Source: Bacteroidota bacterium (GTDB lineage Bacteria; Bacteroidota; Bacteroidia; UBA4408). From it: a stretch of 64,000 nt of DNA. Position numbers and translations under genes: made by a program. The stretch spans positions 124,001 through 188,000 of the forward strand of contig JADKCP010000004.1 of assembly GCA_016718805.1 (NCBI GenBank), read 5' to 3'. Positions 26,267 to 37,200 of this stretch are shown here, one piece after another (positions within the stretch are counted from its first letter, which is position 1; each line of letters begins with the position of its first letter). The notes beneath the pieces are model-generated. The model saw nothing but the letters and a program-made list of their open reading frames with translations, was not told the DNA's origin and did no database searches.

Positions 26267-26598
26267 AAATTAGTTCTTCAAAATTAGTTGGGTGAAGTTA
26301 AAATTTTTGAATTAAAAAGCGTGCTTTTAATTGTGAAACAAACTAACTCCTTCGCATTTTGATAAATAGGATTTAATGGATATGTAAATAAGAAGTTACT
26401 AGTTTACTATTTCTTTGCTGCAACGCTTAAACAATGGCTGAATACACTATCACTATTGATTAAACGTAATTTCACAATAACTAAGTGTGAAAATAAAATT
26501 AGAATTCCTTGCGCATTCAAATTATGTAAAAAAGTATTCAAAATTAGCTATGGCACTAGGCAGAAGGTGTAAGAAATTCCTGCAATTAATAATCAAAA
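26267..26598. other. Intergenic gap without recognised genes
   Basis: An AT-rich gap between the GH3 gene (transcribed leftward from 26266) and the terminator of the response regulator. I see no credible open frame, RNA gene or repeat. It must contain the promoter of the GH3 operon, but no convincing TTTG/TAnnTTTG pair was identified. Confidence 0.5.
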
Positions 26599-26632
26599 AA
26601 AATTCTGAAGCATTTATACACTTCAGAATTTT
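26599..26632 (-). terminator. Rho-independent terminator of the response-regulator operon
   Basis: AAAATTCTGAAG (26599-26610) pairs with CTTCAGAATTTT (26621-26632) around a 10-base loop; four more A residues precede it, giving a T-run at the 3' side on the minus strand. It begins 27 bases after the response-regulator stop at 26660. Confidence 0.85.
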
Positions 26633-26659
26633 CAACTTGTACGAGTTTAATAATCTGCT

Positions 26660-27358
26660 TTAAGCGGCAAGCAATTTAAAACCTTTACCATGAATATTTA
26701 TTATTTCAATAGTGCTATCGTCTTTTAAGTACTTACGTAATTTGGCTATGTATACATCCATACTACGCGAATTAAAATAAGAATCATCAAGCCAAATTGT
26801 TTTTAAAGCAAATGATCGGTCAAGAATGTCGTTTTTATGCATACAGAGTAATTGCAATAAATTTGCTTCTTTAGAAGTAAGCTTTTGCGACTTCCCTTTT
26901 CGTTCCAACATAAAATTTTGGGTATGGAATGTATATTCGCCAACTTTGAATTCAGCTGGAATTTCGGTTTTATTTACTGAATTTGCTGTGCGGCGTAGGA
27001 TAGCATTGATGCGCACCAACAGTTCTTCCATGCTAAAAGGTTTGGTAAGGTAGTCATCAGCGCCTGCCATAAATCCTTCAATGGTATCTTCCTTCATGGA
27101 TTTAGCTGTTAAAAAAATAATGGGCACTGTAGAGTTTATTGCTCTTATCTCTTTTGCGAGTGTTATTCCATCCTTTAATGGCATCATGATGTCCAATAAA
27201 CAGATGTCGTATTTCGAGGATAAAAATTTAGTGTATCCTTCTTGACCATTTACTGCTAAGTGAGTTTGATATCCTTTAGCATTTAAGTACTCCGTTAACA
27301 AAGTTCCCAAATTTGTGTCGTCTTCAACGAGTAGGATGTTTGCGATTGTTTTAGCCAT
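26660..27358 (-). CDS. rprY: OmpR-family response regulator (RprY-like)
   Basis: 232 residues. Receiver domain (1-120): acidic pair E12/D13/D14, phosphoacceptor D56 in CLLDIMMP, IIFLTAKS, lysine in YLTKPFSMEELLVRINAILRR. DNA-binding winged helix (about 135-232): YTFHTQNFMLERKGKSQKLT, SKEANLLQLL, DVYIAKLRKYLKDD, ending HGKGFKLLA. The sequence closely follows Bacteroides RprY. It starts 3 bases after the stop of its sensor kinase. The regulated genes cannot be read from the sequence. The call as RprY is by family resemblance. Confidence 0.9.
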   Translation of the reverse strand: MAKTIANILLVEDDTNLGTLLTEYLNAKGYQTHLAVNGQEGYTKFLSSKYDICLLDIMMPLKDGITLAKEIRAINSTVPIIFLTAKSMKEDTIEGFMAGADDYLTKPFSMEELLVRINAILRRTANSVNKTEIPAEFKVGEYTFHTQNFMLERKGKSQKLTSKEANLLQLLCMHKNDILDRSFALKTIWLDDSYFNSRSMDVYIAKLRKYLKDDSTIEIINIHGKGFKLLAA

Positions 27359-27360
27359 GA

Positions 27361-28946
27361 TTATTTAGGGTTTTTATATTTGGGTATGATAATATTGAAT
27401 TTACTTCCTTTTCCGATTGAACTTTCAACATGAATTGTGCCACCGTGCTTTTCAATTACGGCTTTAACATAATTTAACCCTAAGCCAAATCCCTTTACGT
27501 TGTGCACATTTCCGGTACTCACTCTAAAAAGCGGTTCAAAAATTTTCAATTGATTTTCTTTGCTTATACCTATTCCATTATCCTGTATTGATAAATGTAC
27601 ACCGTCCTTCTCATTTGCCGTACGAATAATAATTTTAGGCTTTTCTGTTGTGTACTTTAATGCATTATCAATTAGGTTGAATAAAATATTGCTTAAATGA
27701 ACTCTGTCTCCTTCCATCTCAGGAGTTTGTGCTTGCAAATCGGTAAAAATTTCTCCACCTCGCTTCTCCAACTGCAATTTGGTATTTGCTATTGCTTGTT
27801 CAATCAATTGATGCAAATCAACCGTCTGAATTTTAAGTTTAAACTCCCCTTTTTCAAGTATTGAGATTTGCAATACATTTTCAACAAGCAAACTAAGCCT
27901 TTTGTTCTCTTCACTGATAACACGAATATAGTTTTGAGTTTGATCTTTGGTTTTTCAAAACCCGTATCGTTGAGAACTTCACATGCTAATGAAATAGTAG
28001 ATATTGGAGTTTTAAACTCATGTGTCATATTACTGATGAAATCATTCTTAATAACCGATAATTTTTTCTGTTTAAAAATGGTTGAAATTGTGTAGTAAAA
28101 TGCAAGAATCAAGGTAAGTACTAACAAACCGGAACCAACAAACAAAAACCACAAATTGCTGATGATATAATTTTTTTGATTCGGAAAATAAATCGATAAA
28201 TACTTAGCAGGAATAAACATATTGTCAGGCGCAAGATTCACTTGAAACTTAGATTGCAGAATATTGTTCTTATCTTTTTCCAAAACACCTTTTGAAAAGT
28301 AATTGCCTTTATTTTTTAACACACCATACAGGTAACTTGCATGGATGTTTTTTTCCTTTAGTTCAGTAGCCAAAATTGAATCAAGGATTACTGTATCCAC
28401 CTTTTCATCGTAGTTGTTGTAAATGTTTACACTCACAAATTCATCGAATACATTGTTTACAACTTCCGATTTATGGTTCATCCAATCATGTATCAATTCT
28501 GTGCTATCCTTATTTCCAAGGGTTAATCCAGATTTAATTTTCCTAGTCAACTCAGAAGTTAATTCATCCGATAGCAGTGAATCGGATGTAAAAGAATTTT
28601 GCTTGGTTTTCTTTAAGGTAGCCTCTCCGGAATCCAATTGCAATTCTTCGTAGATATGTGTATCGTATTTTTTAAAATCAGCTCCCTTTGATTTTGCGTC
28701 TTTGGTATAGGGTGCAAGCCAACTAACACCTTGTTTTCGTAATGCAAATTTTCGGGTAATTTTATCTGCAGTCGATTTTTTTTCCATACGGGCCACAACA
28801 CCCTTTAATGCTTCATTTACAGCAAAATCAAAATGATGTTCCTTTATTTCAAGCGCACTTTTTATCCAATAAACCTGAATAGAAATTAATCCAATCAGTG
28901 CAATGCACACAAACATGCTTAACCACAATAGGTACTTTTTATTCAT
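27361..28946 (-). pseudogene. rprX: RprX-like sensor histidine kinase interrupted by a one-base frameshift
   Basis: Two overlapping frames make one kinase. The N-terminal part has TM1 (YLLWLSMFVCIALIGLISIQ), a periplasmic domain (about 30-270), TM2 (LWFLFVGSGLLVLTLILAFY) and the H-box FISNMTHEFKTPISTI. The other frame supplies ENVLQISILEKGEFKL, the N-box (NILFNLIDNALKYT), DNGIGIS and GFGLGLNYVKAVIEKHGG. One missing A near 27945-27955 restores FEKPKDQTQNYIRVISEENK and gives 528 residues from 1,587 bases. All kinase motifs survive, so this is either a fresh mutation or a read error in the homopolymer-rich GAAAAACCAAAGATC context. It pairs with the rprY gene 3 bases downstream. Confidence 0.85.
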
Positions 28947-29119
28947 GCTATTTTTATAGGTACTTCAACGCGTTTTATGAACCTTTATTGCAGCTAAACC
29001 TACCTTCTTGAATTATCGGGTGGCTTTGTGCAAAACAAATGTAACGATAAGCTTATTGGGAGCTTTTGGCTTAACGAATTTTAACAGAAATGTGTACCTT
29101 AGCCGGAAAATCTATCCGC

Positions 29120-30615
29120 ATGCAAAAAGAAGCCACTTTTACACTAAAAACAAGTATTCAAAAAACTGATTTACTTGTCTTAAAAAATTATATCAATGGC
29201 GAATTAGTTGCTCCAATATCATCTAATTATATTGACAATTATAATCCATCTACCGGTAAAGTTTATGCATTAATTCCTGATTCTGATGAGCAGGATGTAG
29301 AATTGGCAACATCTGCTGCGATAGAGGCATTTCCACTATGGAGCACAACACCGGTTGAAAAGCGTTCAAAAATTTTGGTTCAAATTGCAGAGTTAATAGA
29401 AAAAATTTGGAAAAGCTTTGCAAAGCTGAATCAGTAGACAATGGGAAACCGATTTCATTGGCGCGTAGTATGGACATACCCAGGGCAGCAGCAAATTTTC
29501 GCTTTTATGGAACTGCAATTTTACATTATGCATCGAATGCGCACGCAATGGAAGATACCGCCATTAACTATACTTTGCGAAATCCCATTGGTGTTGCCGG
29601 ATGTATTTCTCCCTGGAATCTTCCTCTCTATCTTTTTACCTGGAAAATTGCTCCTGCTTTAGCAGCTGGAAATTGTGTGGTAGCAAAACCATCCGAAATA
29701 ACTCCTACTACTGCTTTTCTACTTTCTGAATTATGCATTGAAGCTGGACTTCCCAAAGGAGTGTTAAACATTGTGCATGGATTCGGACATAAAGTAGGTG
29801 CAGCTATAACAGCACATCCAAAAATACCGGTAATTTCGTTTACCGGTGGTACCAAAACTGGAGCAGATATAGCTCGCGTTGCAGCTCCTATGTTTAAAAA
29901 GTTATCGCTTGAATTAGGTGGTAAAAATCCGGTTGTCATTTTTGCAGATTGCAATTATGACGAAATGCTTAAAACAACGGTAAGAAGTTCCTTTGCAAAT
30001 CAAGGTCAGATATGCTTGTGTGGCTCTCGAATTTTTGTAGAACGTAGCATTTATGAAAAGTTTAAAACTGACTTTGTTGCAAAAACTAAAAAATTACAAG
30101 TCGAAAATCCAGCCTTAGAAAGCAGCAAAATGGGCGCTGTGGTAAGTAAACAACATTTAGAAAAAATAATTAGTTACGTTGAATTAGCAAAACAAGAAGG
30201 AGGACAAGTACTTTGTGGCGGTAATGCGATAAAGCTTGATGGCGATTGTGCTGATGGATGGTTTATGGCACCTACTATTATTGAAGGATTGCCTTATAAC
30301 TGCCGCACCAATCAAGAAGAAATTTTTGGACCGGTGGTAAGTATCACACCTTTTGATACAGAAGAAGAAGTGTTGCTGTATGCTAACAGTACCAATTATG
30401 GTCTTGCAGCTGTAGTTTGGACAGAGAATTTAACACGCACCCATAAATTTGCACAAGCTTTACATGCGGGAATTGTATGGGTAAATTGTTGGTTGTTGCG
30501 CGATTTAAGAACCCCATTTGGTGGAGTTAAGAATTCAGGTGTAGGACGCGAAGGAGGATTTGAAGCACTGGATTTTTTTACTGAGCCGAAAAATATATGT
30601 ATCCGAATAAAATAA
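29120..30615 (+). pseudogene. NAD(P)-dependent aldehyde dehydrogenase interrupted by a one-base frameshift
   Basis: Two frames (29120-29437 and from about 29407) together encode one aldehyde dehydrogenase. At 29399-29406 the sequence has A6 before TTTGG; one extra A would read IEKNLEKLCKAES, giving 498 residues. Motifs: NYINGELVAP near the start, PWNLPLYLFTWKIAPALAAGN, SFTGGTKTGA, LELGGKNPVV with the catalytic glutamate, NQGQICLCGSR with the catalytic cysteine, and EEIFGPVV. The start MQKEATFTL at 29120 is preferred to 29090. The substrate is unknown; resemblance to 2-hydroxymuconic/betaine-type enzymes is only superficial. It is divergent from the rprX gene. Confidence 0.88.
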
Positions 30616-30668
30616 AGGAACTCCTTTATTTACAAGCATTTTATCTATAAAATTTCGACTAGTCTTAT

Positions 30669-30676
30669 TACCTTCG
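30669..30676 (+). promoter_or_regulatory. Candidate -7 box (TACCTTCG) upstream of the ABC exporter
   Basis: TACCTTCG differs from TAnnTTTG by one base and lies 19 bases before the ATG at 30696, a spacing typical of Bacteroidota short leaders. No clear TTG -33 box is at the right distance. Low-to-moderate support. Confidence 0.35.
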
Positions 30677-30695
30677 CAGAAATTTTAATTGTTGT

Positions 30696-32519
30696 ATGGC
30701 TCGCAAAGGTGGATTTAGTTCGGCTGAAGACAAAGGTCTTCCCAAGGTAAAAATTTCGAAATCGTCATTAAAAAAAGCTGTCCGCTTATTTTATTACATA
30801 GGTCCGTATAAATGGCGCTTCCTTTTAGGATTGGTATTTTTGGTACTAACCGGAATAACAGCCATTGTTTTTCCACGCTTCATGGGCTTACTGGTTGATT
30901 CAAGCCAAATATCGCTCGACAAAATAAATGAGATGGGCCTCAAACTACTTGTATTGTTTGGCTTGCAAGCCATTTTTTCTTTTTTCAGAGTGGTATTGTT
31001 TGTACAGGTTACCGAAAATATGTTGTTGGCCATCCGCAAAGCAACCTATGCACATTTAATACAAATGCCTATGTCGTTTTTCGCGCAAAGAAGAGTAGGT
31101 GAAATAAACAGCCGCATGTCGGCCGACTTGGCTCAAATTGGTGATACATTTACTACGAGTATTGCTGAATTCTTGCGTCAGTTTATAATTATTGTAGGAG
31201 GAATAATTGCTCTTTTTTTTACTTCACTTAAGCTTGCCTTTTTAATGTTGGCTATAGTTCCGGTAGTTGCAATTATTGCCGTATTTTTTGGGCGCTACAT
31301 TCGCGGATTTTCTAAAAAAGTACAAGATAAAATTGCTGAGAGCAATGTAATTGTGGAAGAAACAATGCAAGGCATTGCCAATGTTAAGTCATTCGCGAAC
31401 GAATTTTTTGAATTATTGCGCTATACCAAAAAAAGTGAAGAAATTAAATCCTTAGCGATTACTGGCGGTAAAGCACGTGGAGCCTTTTTTTCATTCATTA
31501 TTTTTTGCCTATTTGGGGCAATCATTTTGCTGATTTGGTTTGCCGTTAAACTCGAAAGTGAAGGCTTGTTATCGCATGGCGATATGATTCAATTTATGTT
31601 GTACACCGTTTTTGTTGGTGCATCCATAGGTGGTATTGCCGAACAATATGCGCAAATTCAAAAAGCAATTGGGGCAACCGAAAGAGTGATGGAAATTTTG
31701 GATGAACCCAGTGAGCGCATATCGCTTCCGGAAACCAAAAATTTTAGTGTGCTACCATTTAAGCGATTAGAAGGAAATGTACGGTTTGATAATGTTCAGT
31801 TCACTTATCCTTCTCGTAAAGAAGTTGAAGTATTGAAAAAAATCTCTTTTGAAGCTAAAAAAGGTCAAACCATTGCATTTGTTGGACCGAGTGGTTCAGG
31901 TAAATCAACCATCACTGCATTGATATTACGATTCTATGAACCGAATTCCGGAAGTATTTATTTTGATGAAAAAATGAGCTCGGAATACACATTAACAGAT
32001 TTGCGAAACAACATGGCAATTGTTCCACAAGACGTTTTGCTATTTGGAGGAACTATTCGCGAAAACATTGCTTATGGAAAACCGGATGCAAGTATGGAAG
32101 AAATAATAGAAGCGGCAAAAAAAGCAAATGCACATGAATTTATTAGCGGTTTTCCTGAAGGTTATGATACCATTGTTGGAGAGCGTGGAATTAAACTAAG
32201 TGGTGGCCAGCGTCAGCGTGTAGCCATTGCACGTGCTGTATTAAAAAATCCGGCCATATTAATTTTAGATGAAGCAACTAGTTCTTTGGATTCAGAATCG
32301 GAGCGTTTGGTGCAAGAAGCTTTGGATAAATTAATGATAGGGCGAACTTCCTTTGTAATTGCGCACCGACTATCAACCATCAGAAATGCTGATTCTATTA
32401 TTGTAATCGACAAAGGAGAAGTTGTTGAATCAGGAACACATTCAAATTTGATTGAAAAACAAAATGGTTTATACCGTAATTTGAGCAAACTACAATTTGA
32501 ATACGAGAGTGCGCAGTAA
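30696..32519 (+). CDS. MsbA-like ABC exporter (fused permease-ATPase)
   Basis: 607 residues, a half-transporter. The N-terminal transmembrane domain has six helices (about 40-330), followed by an ATPase domain: Walker A GPSGSGKST, Q-loop region MAIVPQDVLLFGGTI, signature LSGGQRQRVAIARAV, Walker B ILILDEATSS, and H-loop VIAHRLST. Type-IV exporters of this kind flip lipids (MsbA) or export drugs and peptides. The substrate is not known. It has its own promoter-like box and is followed by a 272-base gap with no gene. Confidence 0.95.
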   Translation: MARKGGFSSAEDKGLPKVKISKSSLKKAVRLFYYIGPYKWRFLLGLVFLVLTGITAIVFPRFMGLLVDSSQISLDKINEMGLKLLVLFGLQAIFSFFRVVLFVQVTENMLLAIRKATYAHLIQMPMSFFAQRRVGEINSRMSADLAQIGDTFTTSIAEFLRQFIIIVGGIIALFFTSLKLAFLMLAIVPVVAIIAVFFGRYIRGFSKKVQDKIAESNVIVEETMQGIANVKSFANEFFELLRYTKKSEEIKSLAITGGKARGAFFSFIIFCLFGAIILLIWFAVKLESEGLLSHGDMIQFMLYTVFVGASIGGIAEQYAQIQKAIGATERVMEILDEPSERISLPETKNFSVLPFKRLEGNVRFDNVQFTYPSRKEVEVLKKISFEAKKGQTIAFVGPSGSGKSTITALILRFYEPNSGSIYFDEKMSSEYTLTDLRNNMAIVPQDVLLFGGTIRENIAYGKPDASMEEIIEAAKKANAHEFISGFPEGYDTIVGERGIKLSGGQRQRVAIARAVLKNPAILILDEATSSLDSESERLVQEALDKLMIGRTSFVIAHRLSTIRNADSIIVIDKGEVVESGTHSNLIEKQNGLYRNLSKLQFEYESAQ

Positions 32520-32791
32520 TTAGCTGGCATACTAATACTTTCTGACTTGTTAGTAGTTAATTGATATTTTGTATAATTTCTTTCAAATTGCTAGTGTTTT
32601 CATACATTTGTGAAGCTATTTGATGAAGCTAATTTTTTATTGCAAACTAACAAAAATTATTAGAATGGAATAAAAAGTTAAAAGATGGGATGTTAAATAA
32701 AACAAACATATCTTATCTTAAATCTTACGCAAGACCGGACATAGCTAAAATGTGAATGATGAGGTCTAAATTAAATTATCAGAGCAATTGC

Positions 32792-34276
32792 TCATTCCTT
32801 AATTTTTAAAAATTTAATTGAACCTAATTCTTTATTCGAAGATATTTTCACCTGATATATTCCATCCTTAAAATTGCTTACATCAAAACTTTGAATTTGG
32901 CTCCAGGGTGGTAATTTTGAGTGCTGGACTTTTTTACCATTCATATCATAAATCTTGAGCGTTAAGGATGTGCTCTGTGGAGTATACTTTATGTAGAGAA
33001 TATCTTGAACAGGATTTGGAGCAATTCGCAAATTCAGTTGTTTAACTACTGTTTCCTGATAACCCATATTCAATGTATCACAAATACTTCCTGACAAGGG
33101 GCCTAAAAAATAATTTGGAAGATTGGGAATGGACCCTGCATTATATGCCTTAAGGAAAAGACTGTGTTGAACAAAACCGCATGCATTGTTAGCACTATCC
33201 GGATAATTTATCACATGGAGATGCTTTACTCCTCCTGGAGAGCTTAGGTAAATCTTTCCATCTGCAGCTAATTGTGCCAAATAAAATTGCGTATAAAATG
33301 GTGGTTGAGGGGATGAAAATCCATCGTAAACAGCAACCGTATCCATTGACCCCTGAATATTGGCTGCCTGCAAATCAAATTGATACACTCGGAGAAAGTT
33401 AGAAGCATAAAGATACCTTGAATTGGGCGAAATGGCTACGCTGGATATAAAGCCACTATCGAGTGTAGTGAAGTGCCTGGGATTATAAAAATCACCTGTG
33501 CATCGGTCAAAATCAAGTATGTGGATTCCATCTTGCAGATTGTAATACGCATAATGCGTACCATCCGGTGAAAACACAGTTTGGCCAAATATGCCCTCAT
33601 AAAAAGGACTACCAATATTTTGCGCAAATGGACCCAGAATCCCCTGCGGTGTAATCAGTAATTTATAAAATTGAGTACTACGGGTACGGTGACAAATAAC
33701 CCACCAGTCGCGTCCATTTGCATGTTTGCAGGCTGTAATTTTGCCATACATGATAGTGTCTGATAAAACGGTATAGTTTTTTAAGGTTACTGCGCCTCTT
33801 CCACTATCCAGACTCATGTCAACAATAGTCTCCAACAATTGATGGGGAGGAAGCAAATCGCCATTGTTTTTCTCAGTTGCTGTTACATGAAAAAGATAAT
33901 ATTTATTTGAATCAGCCGGAAAGGGAATTATCAATGCAGCTTGGCTTAATGGGGAGCCCCAAAGTTTCCAGGTATTTGCAAATTTACCGGGGCCAAGGCC
34001 TCCTCCGTTTTGCATCGTATCAAGTAATTTGTTTCCAATGCAAATGCCATTCGTAAAAAAAAGCAAGTTCCCATTTTTATCACAAATACTCGAATTGGCT
34101 TCCTTAAAACTTATATTTGCAGGAAAAGTATCCACCTGAACAATAGAGGAATCAAAATCGAGTAAAATATGCCCCCCTCCGCCCTGATAACCAAATATCC
34201 ATTGGTTCGATATTCCCTGAGAAAAGGAGTTTATGAAAAGAAGGGTGAAAAATAGCAACCCAAATCCGGTTTTCAT
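32792..34276 (-). CDS. T9SS-exported beta-propeller-like surface protein
   Basis: 494 residues. Signal peptide about 1-19 (ending NSFSQ). The body has WD/propeller-like segments (SVAISPNSRYLYASN, TVFSPDGTHYAYYN, QLAADGKIYLSSPGG) and a region beginning NQWIFGYQGGGGHILLDF. The last ~75 residues are a type A sorting domain (APNPVQDILYIKY at its start, DGIYQVKISSN). It is 9 bases downstream of a much larger T9SS gene on the same strand, so they probably form an operon. A binding or scaffold role is inferred, not seen. Confidence 0.85.
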   Translation of the reverse strand: MKTGFGLLFFTLLFINSFSQGISNQWIFGYQGGGGHILLDFDSSIVQVDTFPANISFKEANSSICDKNGNLLFFTNGICIGNKLLDTMQNGGGLGPGKFANTWKLWGSPLSQAALIIPFPADSNKYYLFHVTATEKNNGDLLPPHQLLETIVDMSLDSGRGAVTLKNYTVLSDTIMYGKITACKHANGRDWWVICHRTRSTQFYKLLITPQGILGPFAQNIGSPFYEGIFGQTVFSPDGTHYAYYNLQDGIHILDFDRCTGDFYNPRHFTTLDSGFISSVAISPNSRYLYASNFLRVYQFDLQAANIQGSMDTVAVYDGFSSPQPPFYTQFYLAQLAADGKIYLSSPGGVKHLHVINYPDSANNACGFVQHSLFLKAYNAGSIPNLPNYFLGPLSGSICDTLNMGYQETVVKQLNLRIAPNPVQDILYIKYTPQSTSLTLKIYDMNGKKVQHSKLPPWSQIQSFDVSNFKDGIYQVKISSNKELGSIKFLKIKE

Positions 34277-34285
34277 TCTAATTAA

Positions 34286-37200
34286 TTATTCGTGAATGAT
34301 GATTAACTTATTTGTGAAATGCAATTTACTATTGATAGATGCCCTATAAAAATAGATACCCGGCGGTAGGTCATATATAGGAATGGTAGTACTTCCGGCA
34401 AAATCAATAATTTCAATGATTTTGACACTTTCCATTAATGAATTATACAATTCAAAATTCATTTTAATAAGTGTATCCGCCAGGGATTTAATTTCTATAA
34501 TATTGTCAGCAGGATTGGGTAATACAGTTAATTTAGATTGAGTAACCTTTGGGGCTATAATTTCTTTTTCTGGTTTCTTTTTGCGGGAATATCCTTGTTC
34601 ATGGCACAAAACCGCATCATCATAATTTTGGCTTTTATCAATCAGGTAATACAACGCTCTGGCTAAATACACAGATAGGCCTCCACCATAGGGACATTCT
34701 AGAGCGATTGCTTGAAGTTGATCAGCTTGGTTAGCATCTATATTGTAAATACCTCGCGCCACAGTTAGAAAATATATTTCATTAACTAAAGCCTCGTTTT
34801 GTTCAATATGATCAGGACTTCCAACAATTTTATTTTCAGAACTTGCATTGTTAATAATTACACTTAGACCATTAACAATCGCTGCATTTAATTGTGCTAC
34901 TTGTTGTTCAAGAATTAAAGCTTGTAATCTGGCGCTTTCAAAATTACTCTGTAAAAGAGGTATTGCAGCAGGATTGGTGTTATTGGCAAGTTGTTCTTCA
35001 GCAATTGTTAACAACTGAATTGTTGATTCCAGTTGCTGATTAATTGAATCCAATTGAGGCTCCAATGGTGAAGAATATAGAATTGCATCTTGAGCTAATT
35101 CTTCAATACGCTCCAATTTATAAATTGTACTGTTCAGCCTTTGGGTATAAAAAATATTGAACAATGCCTCGTTTTGCAAGTCCGGATTATTTTGGATTCT
35201 TTCAAATAATTCGCGGTCGGCCATGAGGTTTACCTCATCATTATACTCCTGAAAATCCAAATTACCGGTTGCTACAATTGAATCAATATAATGCTGAATA
35301 CGTTGGCGTTCGATATCATATATGGGATCAGGAGAAGGAGGAGGATCAGGAATGTTTGAACAAATTTTATCTGTTTGAAGCACATTTGGGAAAAACCAAG
35401 TTGGCACAATACTGCTGGTGTTAGTTGGGAAACAATTTGGGCAATTGGAATCATTAACCTTGAAATTTGAACTCAGCACGAAATTCGGATTCGAAATATT
35501 ATCATGCTTAGCTTGCCAATCCACACAGGTTGATGCGGGATCCCAATAATTTCCATTCCAATCTTGAGGTCCAGACTTACCAAAGTTGTCATAATGTAAT
35601 CCAATTCCGTGGTTTCTGAATTGATTTGCTACTAAGTCTGTTGGATAGCAACTTCCATTAATTTGAATTGCTTCAGAGGTTTGATCAAGATAGTTGCATC
35701 TAACAACTGAATTTACGCTGTTATTAATAGCAATCCCAACTTGTTTATCACTAAGTAGGGTTGAGGTTCCAATTATGCTATTATCTTTAAGTTTAGTTCC
35801 ACTGCAATTATTTATTTCAATCCCTCTTAAAGAAAACACTGGACTTGCATTACCAATTAAGTTGATATTATTATCATGAACATTGGCATTTTTTATTTTA
35901 GTTAATCTTAATCCCTGACCTTCGCCAAATGAGAAAAATGTATTGTTTTTTATTTCTATCGCTTTTGATTGAGTTCCATTTGCAATACCAATCTCAATTA
36001 ATGGGTTAATTGAGAAGTAACTACTAATTGTATTTCCTGAAATATTTATGCTGGCATTTGGGTTTAAAATCTCAATACCGCCACTATTCCCTTCTATTAC
36101 ATTATTCAAAAAATTGAAATAAACTGAAATATTATTTCCAACAGCCCTAATACTATTATTATTGGAATGTAATATGGTATTCGCTTGCATTAAAATTGAA
36201 GTCCCATTACTGCATAAAGAATAATCACAGTTATAAAAATTATGTTGTACACCTATAACACCACCAAAAACACACACTGCCCTGTTTAATGATGAACCCT
36301 GTACATTTATGCCTACGCCGTTTGCGAGTAAATTGGCATTAGCAATTAAGGAATTATACCCTACATCTTCGTGAATTTCTTTAAATACCCCTTTCAGGTA
36401 AGCACTACTTTCAATTGATATAATTCCATTACTTAAATTCTGAAATGTAGGATAATTGTTGCCCTGAAAAGAGCCGGCTAATGTCATGGTAGAATGATCA
36501 AGGTAAATACCGGCAAACCCTGATGTTGAAGGAATTGGAAACTGATTGCTGTACCCCAATTTTAATGGTTGTGTGCAATCAAAAATAACATTTGAGAAGT
36601 TTTTAGTAGTTGGGTTAAGGCATAAATTATAACCTGTTTTTCGGACACCTATAAAATTTCGGTTAAATGTACAATTTGCGATAGCGTATTTGCTGCCAGT
36701 TAATAAATCAATTCCATATTGGGCATTCTCAATGATAGCATTTTGTGTTCCATTTGCATCAACATCTATCAAACCTCCACCTTCAACAATAATTCCTTTC
36801 CACATGTTTTCGCATGTATTTGTAAGTTTAGCTCCATTAATAACTAAGTTGGCCTCAGGTTTAACTGTAATTTTTGTGCCAGGAGCCATTGATAAAAATT
36901 TATCAATTGTTAATGTAGCATTTGGTTCGATCACTACGTTTGTGCCCAAACATTTTGTTGACCAAGTTTGATTTGTTGATATGTGTAATTCATTATTTAA
37001 ATTGACAGGATTTAATTGAGCTTGCCAAATTCCACGGCCAAAGGTGGAAATTGTAATTTTATTCTTACAATAGCCAATATCAATTTTAGTGACAATTGTT
37101 ATTGGTAGATTTTGATTAAAACATTCCCATTGGTTAATTGATGCATTCCATACGTAAACCCCTGCATCTGTTCCAGCATAAATTTCATCATTACTTCCAT

